From: Veillonella rogosae JCM 15642
Lineage (GTDB): Bacteria > Bacillota > Negativicutes > Veillonellales > Veillonellaceae
Assembly (NCBI RefSeq): GCF_002959775.1
Contig: NZ_PPCX01000010.1
Span: 186,001 to 250,000 of the forward strand
Direction: 5' to 3'
Length of the DNA stretch: 64,000 nucleotides
This document shows, piece by piece, positions 8,450 through 17,985 of this stretch. The notes beneath the pieces are model-generated. The model worked only from the letters and a program-made list of their open reading frames with translations, searched no databases and had not been told where the DNA came from. The position numbers and the translations under genes were made by a program. Position 1 is the stretch's first letter. Each line of letters opens with the position of its first letter.

Positions 8450-9268
8450 ATGAAATTCAAAAAATTTATTGCCCCTCTCCTCGTTGGTGTACTTGCATTC
8501 GCCATCGCTGGTTGCGGCAACAATACTAATCAAGCAGGCCAAACGCCTAAAGAAGTAAAAATCGGTGCCACTGCAGGTCCTCACGCCCAAGTAGCTGAAG
8601 CAGTTGCCAAAGAGGCTAAAAAACAAGGTATCGACCTTAAAGTAGTAGAGTTCTCCGATTATGTAACACCAGATAAAGCTCTCGCTGATGGTGACATTCA
8701 ATTAAATGCGTATCAACACGTACCATTCATGGAAAACTTTAACAAACAAAACGGTTCCAAATTAGTAGCTATTGGTAAAACTATTTTAATGCCAATGGGT
8801 TTATACAGTAACTCTGTTCGCAGTGCAGCTGACGTTCCAGAAGGCTCCATCGTAGCGATTCCTAATGACCCAACTAATGGTGGTCGTGGTCTTGCACTAC
8901 TGGCTAAAGCAGGCCTTATTACTTTGAAAGACGGCGTTGGCTTCAAAGCAACTGTAGCAGATATTACATCTAACCCTAAAAATCTTCAAATCCAAGAATT
9001 AGAAGCAGCTCAATTACCTCGTAGCCTAGATGACGTTGTAGTAGCAGCGATTCCTATGAACTACGTTCAAAGCGCTGGCCTTAACGTAGAGAAACAAGGT
9101 TTCTTCTTAGAACCTAAAGATGAGCCTTTAGCGGTTATGATCCTTGCTGTTCGTGAACAAGATAAAGACAACGAAACATACAAAAAAATTGCAGACATCT
9201 ACAAATCTGATGCAATTAAACAATTCATTAATGATACTTTCAAAGGTACCATTACATCTGCAAACTAA
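8450..9268 (+). CDS. metQ: MetQ/NlpA-family substrate-binding lipoprotein
   Basis: Methionine-type ABC importer binding lipoprotein, 272 residues. The signal peptide ends in lipobox FAIAGC, followed by an NlpA domain with KIGATAGPHAQVAE, DIQLNAYQHVPFM, SIVAIPNDPTNGGRGL and LDDVVVAAIPMNYVQSAGL. AAAGGG precedes the ATG. No metN or metI is adjacent on either side, so it either works with a remote MetNI or has another role. No SAM riboswitch or T-box pattern is visible in the 263-base upstream region. Confidence 0.85.
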   Translation: MKFKKFIAPLLVGVLAFAIAGCGNNTNQAGQTPKEVKIGATAGPHAQVAEAVAKEAKKQGIDLKVVEFSDYVTPDKALADGDIQLNAYQHVPFMENFNKQNGSKLVAIGKTILMPMGLYSNSVRSAADVPEGSIVAIPNDPTNGGRGLALLAKAGLITLKDGVGFKATVADITSNPKNLQIQELEAAQLPRSLDDVVVAAIPMNYVQSAGLNVEKQGFFLEPKDEPLAVMILAVREQDKDNETYKKIADIYKSDAIKQFINDTFKGTITSAN

Positions 9269-9274
9269 ATAAAC

Positions 9275-9312
9275 AAGAACCGACCTCTATCAAACTAGAG
9301 GCCGGTTCTTTT
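9275..9312 (+). terminator. Terminator of metQ
   Basis: Hairpin aagaaccgacctct / agaggccggttctt followed by a T-rich run, immediately after the metQ stop. Confidence 0.85.
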
Positions 9313-9324
9313 ATTTATAATGCC

Positions 9325-9363
9325 AAAAAGCGATACCCTAATCAATTTAGAGTATCGCTTTTA
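9325..9363 (-). terminator. Terminator of the ferredoxin-nitroreductase gene
   Basis: Arms aaaagcgatac / gtatcgctttt abutting the minus-strand stop codon of the nitroreductase. Confidence 0.75.
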
Positions 9364-9365
9364 TT

Positions 9366-10181
9366 TTATTCTTCCGTATCGAAGGTAACATCTAGAGGTT
9401 GACGTTCCACGATATTGCGATAACGAACGCGCGGATAGCCCATCAAGATGGCACCAGCGATAATCTTATCCTCTGGTACACCTAAAAGCTCCAACAATGG
9501 TTCGTATTCTGCTTCGCCTGCATGTTCAAAGAAGCCCGCCCAACAAGTACCAAGACCTAAAGTTGGTGCATAAAGCTCTGCATAAGACAAACAAGAGTGC
9601 CCGCTATCATGAGTACGATGAATATCTTTTTTAGAACCGATCGCCACTACGAGAGCTGGCGCATCGCGTAAGATATATTCCTTGCCTTTATCTACTTCCG
9701 CTTGAGCAACACGAGCATACAGACGCATGATAGGTACTGTTTTTGCAGCTAAGTGCATCCACTCAAGAACGAGATCAGCAATGCGACGCAATTTTTGTTT
9801 GTCACGTACTACGATATACGAAATACCTTGTGTATTAGTTGCTGTTGGTGCCATTCTTGCAACGTTTAACACTTTGCGAATGAGCTCAGCAGGAACTGGT
9901 TTATTTTGATAGTTACGAATAGAGCGACGACTGCGTAAAAACAACTCAGCTTGCTCTGGCGTTAACTTAGGCTCCTGTGTAATATCGATTTGCTCCTTAC
10001 GCGGTGTCAAGTCGCTGTCGAGAGCAAGTGTGGGACATACGGAAATACAATGCCCACAAGAAATACAACCTCCCTTGCCAGTTATAGGCCCATCATCGGA
10101 CATCACCAGCAATCCTGTCGGACAGTCAGCTACGCAAAGGCCGCATCGTGTACAGACTTCTGTATTGACGGTAAATAACAT
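9366..10181 (-). CDS. Nitroreductase with N-terminal 2[4Fe-4S] ferredoxin domain
   Basis: Fusion of a two-cluster ferredoxin (residues about 1-60; CTRCGLCVADCP and CISCGHCISVCP) to an FMN nitroreductase domain (RSRRSIRNYQNKPV, APTATNTQGISYIVV, LGLGTCWAGFF). Such fusions occur in anaerobes, where ferredoxin electrons could reduce the flavin directly; the substrate is unknown. The ATG at 10181 has GGAGG 9 bases upstream. The reading frame extends to 10226 without a usable signal. Predicted length 271 residues. Confidence 0.88.
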   Translation of the reverse strand: MLFTVNTEVCTRCGLCVADCPTGLLVMSDDGPITGKGGCISCGHCISVCPTLALDSDLTPRKEQIDITQEPKLTPEQAELFLRSRRSIRNYQNKPVPAELIRKVLNVARMAPTATNTQGISYIVVRDKQKLRRIADLVLEWMHLAAKTVPIMRLYARVAQAEVDKGKEYILRDAPALVVAIGSKKDIHRTHDSGHSCLSYAELYAPTLGLGTCWAGFFEHAGEAEYEPLLELLGVPEDKIIAGAILMGYPRVRYRNIVERQPLDVTFDTEE

Positions 10182-10262
10182 CTGATAAATCCTCCAAAAA
10201 CTACTATAAAGGTTATTATAACACACAAAATCATATGATATCTAGTTTTAACCAATTAGTCT

Positions 10263-10488
10263 AATTGTAATGGAGCTAATCCCTGTTTCTACATTTGCCT
10301 TTTGGATGGGGCCCCGTTTCGTTAGTACAACTTGGTAAAAAAAGTAAGTATACACTTGCTTGCTCCGTTCTTCGCAATGTCGCTGCACAAGTGTATACTT
10401 ACTTTTTTATCACGTTACTTATAAAGGTGTCCCATCCCAAAGGCAGATATGCTCTATCTATAAAACTAACCTAGCTCCATTACAATTT
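10263..10488. repeat. Nested palindrome element, copy A
   Basis: Outermost arms ATTGTAATGGAGCTA / TAGCTCCATTACAAT enclose inner arms TTTGGATGGG / CCCATCCCAAA, which enclose a hairpin (about 10336-10411, arms AGTAAGTATACACTTG / CAAGTGTATACTTACT). That hairpin's loop holds a conserved core, read here in reverse as TTGCTCCGTTCTTCGCAA. No gene is visible. With copies B and C it fills most of the space between 10182 and 11033. Confidence 0.75.
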
Positions 10489-10571
10489 ATCGCTAAAGTA
10501 AAACTCAAAAAACACTATGGTTTTACGCATTATAATAAACTTTATAGTAGTGGCGCCACGCCCTCCGTCTG

Positions 10572-10600
10572 GGAAGGACTAGCCTGAGGCTAGTCCGCGG
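10572..10600. repeat. Small hairpin between palindrome elements A and B
   Basis: GGACTAGCC TGA GGCTAGTCC, a perfect 9-bp stem without a T-run. It is not obviously a terminator. Nothing else was recognised between 10489 and 10640. Confidence 0.5.
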
Positions 10601-10639
10601 GTTAGTTTTAAACCTAATTTAGTCAAAACTACTTAGCGT

Positions 10640-10856
10640 TCTTTCCCACGCCCCACCAAAAGCAGATTGAGTAAATATCTAATATAGCTTGTGATGGGGA
10701 ATCAGCAATATATGGTGGGCTATTAGTCGCTTGCTATGGGACTGGTTAACAGCAGGTGTTATAAAAATAAAGCTAGGTATTTCTGCAGCGACTTTACGAA
10801 GGACGGAGCAAGGAGATACCTAGTTTTCTAAAAGCTTCCCGCGCCCCATAAAAGCA
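10640..10856. repeat. Nested palindrome element, copy B
   Basis: Begins with CGCCCCA and AAAGCAGATTGAGTAAAT, shared with copy C. It ends in a hairpin (about 10781-10834) whose arms CTAGGTATTTCT / GGAGATACCTAG enclose the conserved core GCAGCGACTTTACGAAGGAC plus GGAGCAA. Left and right flanks GCTATGGG / CCCCATA form weaker outer arms. It holds a roughly 36-base segment absent from copy C. Confidence 0.65.
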
Positions 10857-11024
10857 TATTGAGTAAATGTCAGATGTAGCTTGTGATGGGACTAGTTAAT
10901 AGCAGGCGCTCAAATAATAAAAAGAGTTCCCTATGCAGCGACTTTGCGAAGAACGGAGCAAAGAGGGAACTCTTTTTATTATTTATTGAGTTGTAGCAAT
11001 CGAACAGGGCCCCATCACAAGCGG
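10836..11024. repeat. Nested palindrome element, copy C
   Basis: Outer arms GCTTGTGATGGG (10879-10890) / CCCCATCACAAGC (11010-11022) enclose a hairpin (about 10917-10979) with a perfect stem AATAAAAAGAGTTCCCT / AGGGAACTCTTTTTATT. The loop carries the conserved core TGCAGCGACTTTGCGAAG, AACGGAGCAA. The stem resembles a terminator and could also serve genes on either side. Confidence 0.75.
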
Positions 11025-11033
11025 AAATGAAAC

Positions 11034-12587
11034 TTACTCAAATGCTTTTATAAGTTCCATGTATTGCGCTTTGTGTGTCAGTCTCCAGGTCCCAAAGTCA
11101 GGTTCTGGGGCTTCGTTTAGTTTATTTGCTAAGGCTTCCATAAATTCAGGGATTTTTGTAGCCACAATGTGCCCTGCCATTTTGCCGAAGTTTTCGGAGC
11201 CCATGTGTTCAGAGCCACCATCAACTAGCATAAAAGAAACGGTAGGTTTTTTATCTACTAGTTTAACAGAGCCGTGGAATCCAATTTCACCAATTTGGTG
11301 TGTACCACAGGAGTGCGGACAGCCAGAGATGTGTAAACGAGGGAGTTTTCTAGTGTCTACGCCTATTTCTTCAAGGTGTGTAAAGATTGCTTTTAATAGA
11401 CCATTCGAGTCTTGAATCCCGATTTGGCATACCGTAGAACCTACACAGGATACGGAACGACGGAATTCATTGATAGCACTATCGTCTGTCAAATTTGCAA
11501 TCTTACGTGCTTCATCAGCAGTGAGATTGATGAAATACAGTGATTGATCAGGTGCAATACGAGCTTCAACTTGGTCTAATGTCACTGCATAATCAAGAGC
11601 AGATAAGAGATGTTCAACGTTTGCATCGCCACCGACTGGATGGTATTCCACATAGTAAAGGCCTTCTTGTTTTTGCCGGTAAATACGATGGTTCACCACA
11701 GAGTCGTCGCGTTTACCCCTTTTTGTAATTTCATAGGCGTAATCAGCAGGATTTATCGTTAGCTGTTCTACCTCTTTTACCATAGCCAAGGTTTCTTCAT
11801 AGATTTTAATGAAAGCTTCGGCTCCCCCCATTTCAGCCGGCATGTAACGTGTACGAGCTTTACCACGGTTCTTAAAATTACCGTGATTAGCAAATACCAT
11901 AAGCATAGCTTTCACATAATACAATACATCCTCAGGTTGCACATCGTGAGCCACAGGAATACCCATGCGAGGGTTTGGTCCTAGTCCACCACAAGCATAG
12001 ACATCAAAGGTATTATATTTTGTTAAATTAAATCCAAGATCTTTAAACGTAGTGTGTGGCGTACTGTCAAAACCATTGTCGATAGCCATTTTAAATTTAC
12101 GTGGAAGCTTGATATAAAACATTTGCTCCATAAGGAACTCGCTAATAGCCGCCGCATAAGGTGTAATATCTAGGGTTTCTCGAGGATCAATGCCCCTTAG
12201 AATACTGGCCACCACATTAGGGTTATCACCACCAGCACCACGATTATATATACCATGTTCATGACACTCTTTAAAAAGATTTAGTATTGTATCACCATCA
12301 AGACCATGCATTTGTAAGCATTGACCAGTCGTAAAGTGCACATGCTGTAAATTGTATTTACGAATGGAGTCCGCCAAAAACTGCATATGCTCACGCGTCA
12401 TGCGGCCTCCATTAAAACGCCAACGGCTCATACTAGATTTAGCACCCCGTTCCGCGTAGCTACCAAAGGCACCAGATTCACCTTTATAATCAGCGATAGA
12501 CATTTCTTTTTTATAAAACTTATGCGTCATATCTTCAAACTTTGGATAATCTGCAATTAATCGATCTTTCAACTCTTGTGTAATCAT
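11034..12587 (-). CDS. Siroheme/[4Fe-4S] nitrite or sulfite reductase
   Basis: Six-electron assimilatory reductase of the NirA/sulfite reductase hemoprotein family, 517 residues with the usual duplicated ferredoxin-like halves. The N-terminal half shows RWRFNGGRMT and HFTTGQCLQMHGL. The siroheme-cluster cysteines are in CVGSTVC (C-x5-C) and HISGCPHSCGTHQIGEIGF (C-x3-C). SD AGAGGG precedes the ATG. Nitrite versus sulfite cannot be settled here, and no cysG, siroheme or cys genes adjoin. It is monocistronic. The 377-base region upstream (12588-12964) holds only its probable promoter and the terminator at 12868-12896. Confidence 0.85.
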   Translation of the reverse strand: MITQELKDRLIADYPKFEDMTHKFYKKEMSIADYKGESGAFGSYAERGAKSSMSRWRFNGGRMTREHMQFLADSIRKYNLQHVHFTTGQCLQMHGLDGDTILNLFKECHEHGIYNRGAGGDNPNVVASILRGIDPRETLDITPYAAAISEFLMEQMFYIKLPRKFKMAIDNGFDSTPHTTFKDLGFNLTKYNTFDVYACGGLGPNPRMGIPVAHDVQPEDVLYYVKAMLMVFANHGNFKNRGKARTRYMPAEMGGAEAFIKIYEETLAMVKEVEQLTINPADYAYEITKRGKRDDSVVNHRIYRQKQEGLYYVEYHPVGGDANVEHLLSALDYAVTLDQVEARIAPDQSLYFINLTADEARKIANLTDDSAINEFRRSVSCVGSTVCQIGIQDSNGLLKAIFTHLEEIGVDTRKLPRLHISGCPHSCGTHQIGEIGFHGSVKLVDKKPTVSFMLVDGGSEHMGSENFGKMAGHIVATKIPEFMEALANKLNEAPEPDFGTWRLTHKAQYMELIKAFE

Positions 12588-12867
12588 ACTATTACCCTCT
12601 TGGCTTATATTTATTAAGCATAATTCATAACTTTGTAAGGGTTAGTATACCATATACGCATAACTATGTTTGTAGCTAAGCTCACAAATATAAATACCGA
12701 ATATTAATACTATAATTTACAATCTGTAATAATTATTACTTTTAAATAAAAATCTCGGTAAAAGAAAGATCAAGTATTTCCGACAAAAATAAACTAATAT
12801 CTCATATGGCGTACTTTTACTATAATCACCTACAGCAAATAACTATACCTTGTGCATTAAAGGCAAA

Positions 12868-12896
12868 AAAAGAACAGCCCGAAAGCTGTTCTTTTA
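12868..12896 (-). terminator. Terminator of the cystine symporter gene
   Basis: Arms aaaagaacagc / gctgttctttt around a CCGAAA-type loop, downstream of the minus-strand symporter. Confidence 0.85.
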
Positions 12897-12964
12897 TATT
12901 AAGTTCTGAAATTATAGTAACGGTACTAGATTAACTAGTTCAGGTCATATCCTACACTTGAGGA

Positions 12965-14356
12965 TTATACGCGACCTTCGTTAGGGTTATCATAAGCCTC
13001 TTTATCGATAGTGCCCATGATTTTATCTACTACGAGAGCATTTGTTAAGGAACCAGATACGTTCAAGCATGTACGGCCCATGTCGATCAATGGATCGATA
13101 GCAAGGATTGGGCTGATAGATGTGAAGTACGCACCAAGGCCTGTACCACTAAGAGATACGGATGCAGCCATTGTAGCAGTACCAGGAACACCTGCGATAC
13201 CAACGGAACCGATTGCGATAACGATAACACTCATGATGTACATAGTCATATCGAATGGAATATTCGCTACGTTAGAAATGTACACTACAACAAGTGCTGG
13301 GAATACGCCGGCACAACCTTGCATGCCTGCAGTAGTACCGAAGGATGCTACTGTATTAGCAGTTGTTGCATTTACGCCAAGACGTTTTGTCAATGTTTCA
13401 ACAGTTAACGGCAATACGCCCATAGAGGAACGGGATGTGAAAGCCAACAATAATGGAGCTTTCGCTTTCTTGAAGTATGTAATCGGGTTGTAACCAAAGC
13501 TAGCAATCAAGATAGCTTGAACAACGAACATAATCAAGATACCAACGTAAAGTAATACTACGAATAAGCCCATATCAAGGATAGCTTGTAGGCCACGAGT
13601 TGCCAATGTGGAAGCTAACAATGCAACTACGCCATATGGCATAAGGCCAATGATGAAGTCTGCCACCCAAGAAATCAATTGGTGAAGCTCATCAAACAAT
13701 TTAGTGAACATCTCCATGGAGTTTGTACCAGTTTGTTTTAATAGACGCGCTACGCTGCCTAAGATAATCGCAAATACTACGATACCGATAACATTTGTTT
13801 CAGCAGCCGCTTGGATTGGGTTGCTAGGAATCAAAGCACGGAATGTATCAACCATCGGTTTAATTTCGCGAATCTTTTTACCAGACTCAACGATATCAAA
13901 GCCTTGACCTAAACCAAAGGCATTACCTAAGATAAGGCCGACCACAGCAGCAACTGCTACCATGCCGAGGTTTGTAGAAACCATTGCCACTACTAACTTT
14001 TTAAGATTAGCACCTGCTTCCATGTGCAAGATAACGTGTACAATGGAGATAAAAACGATAGGAATAACAAGCATGCGGATTAAGTCGATGAAGCCGCCAC
14101 CTACTAGGGAGAACCACTTCGTACTTTCCTTGATGTAAACAACTTTAGTTGGATCATCAGGGAAACCTGCAATAACTTGAATTGCTACACCAAGTACGGC
14201 ACCGACAATAGTACCAATAATAACGAGATTACCGAAGGATGTGCCCTTGCGTTGCAATACAAAAATACCAATTAACGCAAGTACAAACACTGCGATAATA
14301 CCAATACTTAGTGGATTGCTTAACATGAGGTAATCTGTAAAGAATGGAATATTCAT
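12965..14356 (-). CDS. tcyP: TcyP-like L-cystine (dicarboxylate/cation symporter family) transporter
   Basis: Sodium- or proton-coupled DAACS-family importer, 463 residues, the size of B. subtilis TcyP. Multiple membrane segments are visible. Family signatures are FIDLIRMLVIPIVFISIV, ALIPSNPIQAAAETNVIGIV, the serine-rich re-entrant loop LAFTSRSSMGVLP, and the C-terminal VASFGTTAGMQGC plus GVPGTATMAASVSL. Cystine is the substrate by overall similarity; a dicarboxylate or glutamate carrier is the alternative. It is monocistronic with GAGG upstream of ATG. Confidence 0.75.
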   Translation of the reverse strand: MNIPFFTDYLMLSNPLSIGIIAVFVLALIGIFVLQRKGTSFGNLVIIGTIVGAVLGVAIQVIAGFPDDPTKVVYIKESTKWFSLVGGGFIDLIRMLVIPIVFISIVHVILHMEAGANLKKLVVAMVSTNLGMVAVAAVVGLILGNAFGLGQGFDIVESGKKIREIKPMVDTFRALIPSNPIQAAAETNVIGIVVFAIILGSVARLLKQTGTNSMEMFTKLFDELHQLISWVADFIIGLMPYGVVALLASTLATRGLQAILDMGLFVVLLYVGILIMFVVQAILIASFGYNPITYFKKAKAPLLLAFTSRSSMGVLPLTVETLTKRLGVNATTANTVASFGTTAGMQGCAGVFPALVVVYISNVANIPFDMTMYIMSVIVIAIGSVGIAGVPGTATMAASVSLSGTGLGAYFTSISPILAIDPLIDMGRTCLNVSGSLTNALVVDKIMGTIDKEAYDNPNEGRV

Positions 14357-14492
14357 AATACACCTCTTTAATTCATATCACAATAATAGGTTATGAATTT
14401 AGTATAGCATATATCGAAAAAAATACAAGTACAATATTCGTGATTTTATAATAAAATATATTTTTATTTTGCAATATAATATACAGACATAT

Positions 14493-14524
14493 AAAAGGCG
14501 ACCTTCCAAGGAAGATCGCCTTTA
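14493..14524 (-). terminator. Terminator of the lutABC operon
   Basis: Hairpin aaaggcgaccttcc / ggaagatcgccttt downstream of lutC on the minus strand. Confidence 0.85.
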
Positions 14525-14542
14525 TTGTATCTAGTTATTATA

Positions 14543-15265
14543 TTATCTATTAACTAAGATATATGTAACGCGGATAGGACCATGCGCACCATCTACAGTT
14601 ACGAGCTCGATATCAGCCGTACGAGACGGACCGGAAATCAAGCAAATATTTGTAGGGAATTTGGACGGATCGTTGTGGTAACGTTCAGCTAAATGTTCCA
14701 TAGTTTGTGTCATACGTGGGTTGATTGTATCAGTATATAATACAGCAACATGAGTTTCTGGCAACAAGCTGATTGCACGACCAGACTCTTCACAAGATGC
14801 TTGTACTACAGTAGCTGTTTCAGCAATACCACAGAATGGGAATGTAATACCGATATCAGCATTAGCTGTGTTAGAAATATTTTCTTCACGACCTTTAGCT
14901 GGGTCCCATTGGAAGTACGTACGAACACCACCATTAGAAGCTGCGTCTTTTTCGAATAATTCTTTTAATTTATATTCTTCAACCTCAGAAGTGCTTGGGA
15001 AGATTATCTTACCATTACCACGTTCTTCGATAACAGCCATAATAGTTTCACCTAATTTATCAGGTGTAGTATCTACGAATTTTGTACCTACGCGTTCACA
15101 TTGTTCTTTGAACATAGTGATAACTTGTTCGCGAGATAATTCTTTGAACATAGTTTCTTGAGGACCATGGCTATAATCAAAAGCCGGTACAGATGTAGGC
15201 ACTTGATCACGGCCTAATGCACGAGATAAACGTGCAACAAATTGATTACGTTTAACTTCATCCAT
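14543..15265 (-). CDS. lutC: LutC lactate utilisation protein
   Basis: LUD-domain protein, 240 residues, last gene of lutABC, the iron-sulfur L-lactate oxidation system that delivers electrons from lactate oxidation to pyruvate. Conserved LUD features include ADIGITFPFCGIAETATVV and SLLPETHVAVL, with SGPSRTADIELVTVDGAHGP near the C-terminus. Its ATG coincides with the end of lutB, so translation is coupled. Lactate is the main energy source of Veillonella, which fits. No lactate permease or regulator lies next to the operon. Confidence 0.9.
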   Translation of the reverse strand: MDEVKRNQFVARLSRALGRDQVPTSVPAFDYSHGPQETMFKELSREQVITMFKEQCERVGTKFVDTTPDKLGETIMAVIEERGNGKIIFPSTSEVEEYKLKELFEKDAASNGGVRTYFQWDPAKGREENISNTANADIGITFPFCGIAETATVVQASCEESGRAISLLPETHVAVLYTDTINPRMTQTMEHLAERYHNDPSKFPTNICLISGPSRTADIELVTVDGAHGPIRVTYILVNR

Positions 15266-16710
15266 TATTTTTTCTCCTTTTTCTTGTTCTTTTCATGTTC
15301 AGCATATAAATCACGGAATTTCTTGAACTTCAATGTACCCATTTCTTTGGATTTAGTCCAGCCATTCATTACTGGAACAGCTTGAGTCCATGTAGGCATA
15401 TTGCCTTCTTTGTTACTAATTAAGTTCATACCGATAGCGCCAGCTTTTGTACCAAGATCGAACAATGTGGAGTTGCCGAACATCTTAGCAGCTGCTGTGA
15501 AGATAGCTTCTTCAGCTTTTGGACGAGTTTTTTCGATGTCAGCCATAATGTGACGGTGTTCCATCAACAACTCATGCAATGGAATAGCTACTGGACAGTT
15601 TTCTGTACATGCGCCGCACAATGTGGAAGCGTATGGAAGGTCGCCTGCTACATCGTAACCTTTGAACAATGGAGTCAATACAGCACCCATTGGACCTGGA
15701 TATACAGAGCCATAACCGTGACCAGAAATGTGGCGGTATACAGGGCAGATATTCATACATGCACCACAACGGATACAACGAAGCATTTCTTGGAATGTAC
15801 CACCCAAGATACCGGAACGACCGTTGTCGATGATGATGATATGAGTTTCTTCAGGGCCATCAGCTTCACCAGCGCGAGCAGGACCAGTCATCATGGAGAA
15901 GTAGTTGGAAATTTTAGCACCTACTGCAGAGCGGTTCAACATTTCCATCATAACGTCAAGAGCTTTGAAGTTAGGAACGATACGCTCAGTACCTAAGAAG
16001 ATCAATTGAGTCTTAGGAATAGAGCTTGCCATACGACCGTTACCTTCATTGGAAACGATAGTACAAGTACCGGACTCAGCTACCGCAAAGTTACAACCGT
16101 TAACGCCTACGTCAGCTTTCAAGAAGCGCTCACGTACATAACCACGTACGAAGTGAGTCATTTCTGTAGGGTTTTCAGTACCTGTGTAACCTAATTTTTC
16201 AGCGAAGATTTCGCGGATTTTGTTACGTTCAAAGTGAAGACCTGGCACTACGATGTGAGATGGTGGGCTTACTGCAGTTTGCAAAATAAATTCAGCCAAG
16301 TCAGTTTCGTTTACTTCGATACCAGCTTCTTCTAATACTTCGTTCAAACCAATTTCTTCAGTTAAGATAGTTTTGGATTTTACGATCATTTTTGCTTCGC
16401 GTTGACGAAGGATATCTAAAGCGATTTGAGTCGCTTCTTTATCGTCGAATGCAAAGTGAACTTTAGAACCAGCTTTTTCAGCGTTTTCAGCAAATTGGTT
16501 TACATAGTAATCCAAATGATTAAGTACGTGATCGCGAATTTCAGCTGCTTCAGCGCGGAAATCTAACCATTCAGGAACATCCGCAACTACTGTATTACGT
16601 TTATCATAAAACACGTCTTGTGCTTTTTTGATGGCTGCTACTTTGAAATCGTCAGCCAAACATTCTTGTATACGTGTTTTATAGGGGCGATTGTCATATA
16701 TAAGTGCCAT
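15265..16710 (-). CDS. lutB: LutB iron-sulfur lactate utilisation subunit
   Basis: 481 residues. An N-terminal LUD-like domain (AESGTCTIVSNEGNGR) is followed by a ferredoxin-type segment with CIRCGACMNICPVYR and CGACTENCPVAIPLHELL, which bind two [4Fe-4S] clusters. The C-terminal extension ends in a Lys-rich tail. It lies between lutA and lutC with 12 nt to lutA. Together with LutA and LutC it forms a cytoplasmic complex oxidising L-lactate. The membership is clear; the electron acceptor in this organism is not shown by the sequence. Confidence 0.92.
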   Translation of the reverse strand: MALIYDNRPYKTRIQECLADDFKVAAIKKAQDVFYDKRNTVVADVPEWLDFRAEAAEIRDHVLNHLDYYVNQFAENAEKAGSKVHFAFDDKEATQIALDILRQREAKMIVKSKTILTEEIGLNEVLEEAGIEVNETDLAEFILQTAVSPPSHIVVPGLHFERNKIREIFAEKLGYTGTENPTEMTHFVRGYVRERFLKADVGVNGCNFAVAESGTCTIVSNEGNGRMASSIPKTQLIFLGTERIVPNFKALDVMMEMLNRSAVGAKISNYFSMMTGPARAGEADGPEETHIIIIDNGRSGILGGTFQEMLRCIRCGACMNICPVYRHISGHGYGSVYPGPMGAVLTPLFKGYDVAGDLPYASTLCGACTENCPVAIPLHELLMEHRHIMADIEKTRPKAEEAIFTAAAKMFGNSTLFDLGTKAGAIGMNLISNKEGNMPTWTQAVPVMNGWTKSKEMGTLKFKKFRDLYAEHEKNKKKEKK

Positions 16711-16722
16711 GTCGTCTCCTCC

Positions 16723-17460
16723 TTAACGGCAGTTTAAGATTTCAGCAATATGCATTACTTTGATACGGCGATCGATTTCGCCTTCTTTATGAAGACGATC
16801 AAGCATACCAGCGATGTTCATCAAGCACGCTTGGTCAGAACCGGAAATAACGTTAGCACCTGTGCTAGCAATTTCCAATGCCTTTTCGCGTGTCATAACT
16901 TCACTAATTTCAGGATTTTTAACGGAGAAAGTACCGCCGAAACCGCAGCAACGGTCTGCACGTGGTAGTTCGATCAAGTTGATATCTTTAACGTTTTTAA
17001 GGAGTTTGAAAGGAGGCTCTTTAATGCCCATCAAACGAGTTACGTGGCAAGATGTGTGGTATGTAACGGAGTCGTTGAAACGAGCGCCTACATCTTCAAC
17101 ACCTAATACGTCAGTAATGAATTGAGTGAACTCGTAAATTTTGCCGCTCAATCGTTCTGCACGTGCCAACCACTCAGGTTGATCTTTCAAGAAATGATGG
17201 TATTCATCGCGGATTGCAAATGCGCAAGAGCCGGACATGCTGACTACATATTCAGCGTTCTCGAAGCATTCGATTGTGTTCTTGATAGCGTCCATAGCCG
17301 CTTCATTGTAACCAGAGTTAGTGAACATTTGGCCACAACATACTTGTTTCTTAGGAACTACGAGCTCGCAACCTAATCTTTCAAGTACTTCTACACCAGC
17401 CATGCCTACATGTGGGTAGAACATGTCAATCAAACACTGTTGGAAAAGATGAATTTTCAT
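16723..17460 (-). CDS. lutA: LutA cysteine-rich lactate utilisation subunit
   Basis: 245 residues with two CCG domains (CCGQMFTNSGYNEAAMD near residue 42 and CCGFGGTFSVKNPE near residue 180), the hallmark of glycolate/lactate oxidase iron-sulfur subunits related to GlpC and HdrB. First gene of lutABC; GAGGA sits 8 bases before the ATG. The promoter should lie in the 525-base AT-rich region upstream, shared with the divergent SLH gene. Confidence 0.92.
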   Translation of the reverse strand: MKIHLFQQCLIDMFYPHVGMAGVEVLERLGCELVVPKKQVCCGQMFTNSGYNEAAMDAIKNTIECFENAEYVVSMSGSCAFAIRDEYHHFLKDQPEWLARAERLSGKIYEFTQFITDVLGVEDVGARFNDSVTYHTSCHVTRLMGIKEPPFKLLKNVKDINLIELPRADRCCGFGGTFSVKNPEISEVMTREKALEIASTGANVISGSDQACLMNIAGMLDRLHKEGEIDRRIKVMHIAEILNCR

Positions 17461-17985
17461 ATTATCGTCCTCGTCTTTTCTAGTACTTAACCTAATAAAA
17501 AATTTTGATATGTATGCGTTATGGCAAGAATTCTAGTGAAAGTTTTTCAATAATTTTCTGCCCGAAACATTACTTATGCTTTCAAATAAATATTCAAAAG
17601 CTTTATCGATATAATTATAAATTAATCCTATAGAAAATGTCCAAAGGATTGCTATATTCGTATGTACCCTTTTAATTCTTATATCGTTATGACTTTTTGT
17701 AATAATAAACATTGCTTTTTATCACATTCATTATTTTATTTATCAATTTTTCTTGTAAAAGCTATATAAAACCTAGATTTTGCGAATGTTTATCATTTCG
17801 CATTTTAAAAGGTCAAAAAACCTTATTTTTACCGTAATTCATCGTATTTTTACATAAATAGGAGTCAAATTTCAAATTCATGTAAATTTTATCCTTATAT
17901 ATTACATTTTCTTATAGTAGTGTATAAATTTAAAAAGTGTTATAATTTATTTTATATAAGTATAGTTTGAAAGGAGCCTTTTTCA
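17461..17985. other. AT-rich divergent intergenic region between lutA and the SLH gene
   Basis: 525 bases with no open frame of note. It contains a GTGAAAGTTT at 17536 and, near the right end, an extended -10 (TGT-TATAAT, 17938-17946) without a good -35. GAAAGGAGCC lies just before the SLH start. I see no riboswitch or repeat. Confidence 0.6.
17938..17946 (+). promoter_or_regulatory. Extended -10 promoter element of the first SLH gene
   Basis: TGTTATAAT fits the extended -10 consensus TGnTATAAT, 40 bases upstream of the start codon. The -35 region is weak. Confidence 0.5.

Noticed and set aside
10360..10587. 75-residue open frame in the palindrome region
   Set aside because: It runs through the conserved hairpin and has no ribosome binding site; composition follows the repeats.
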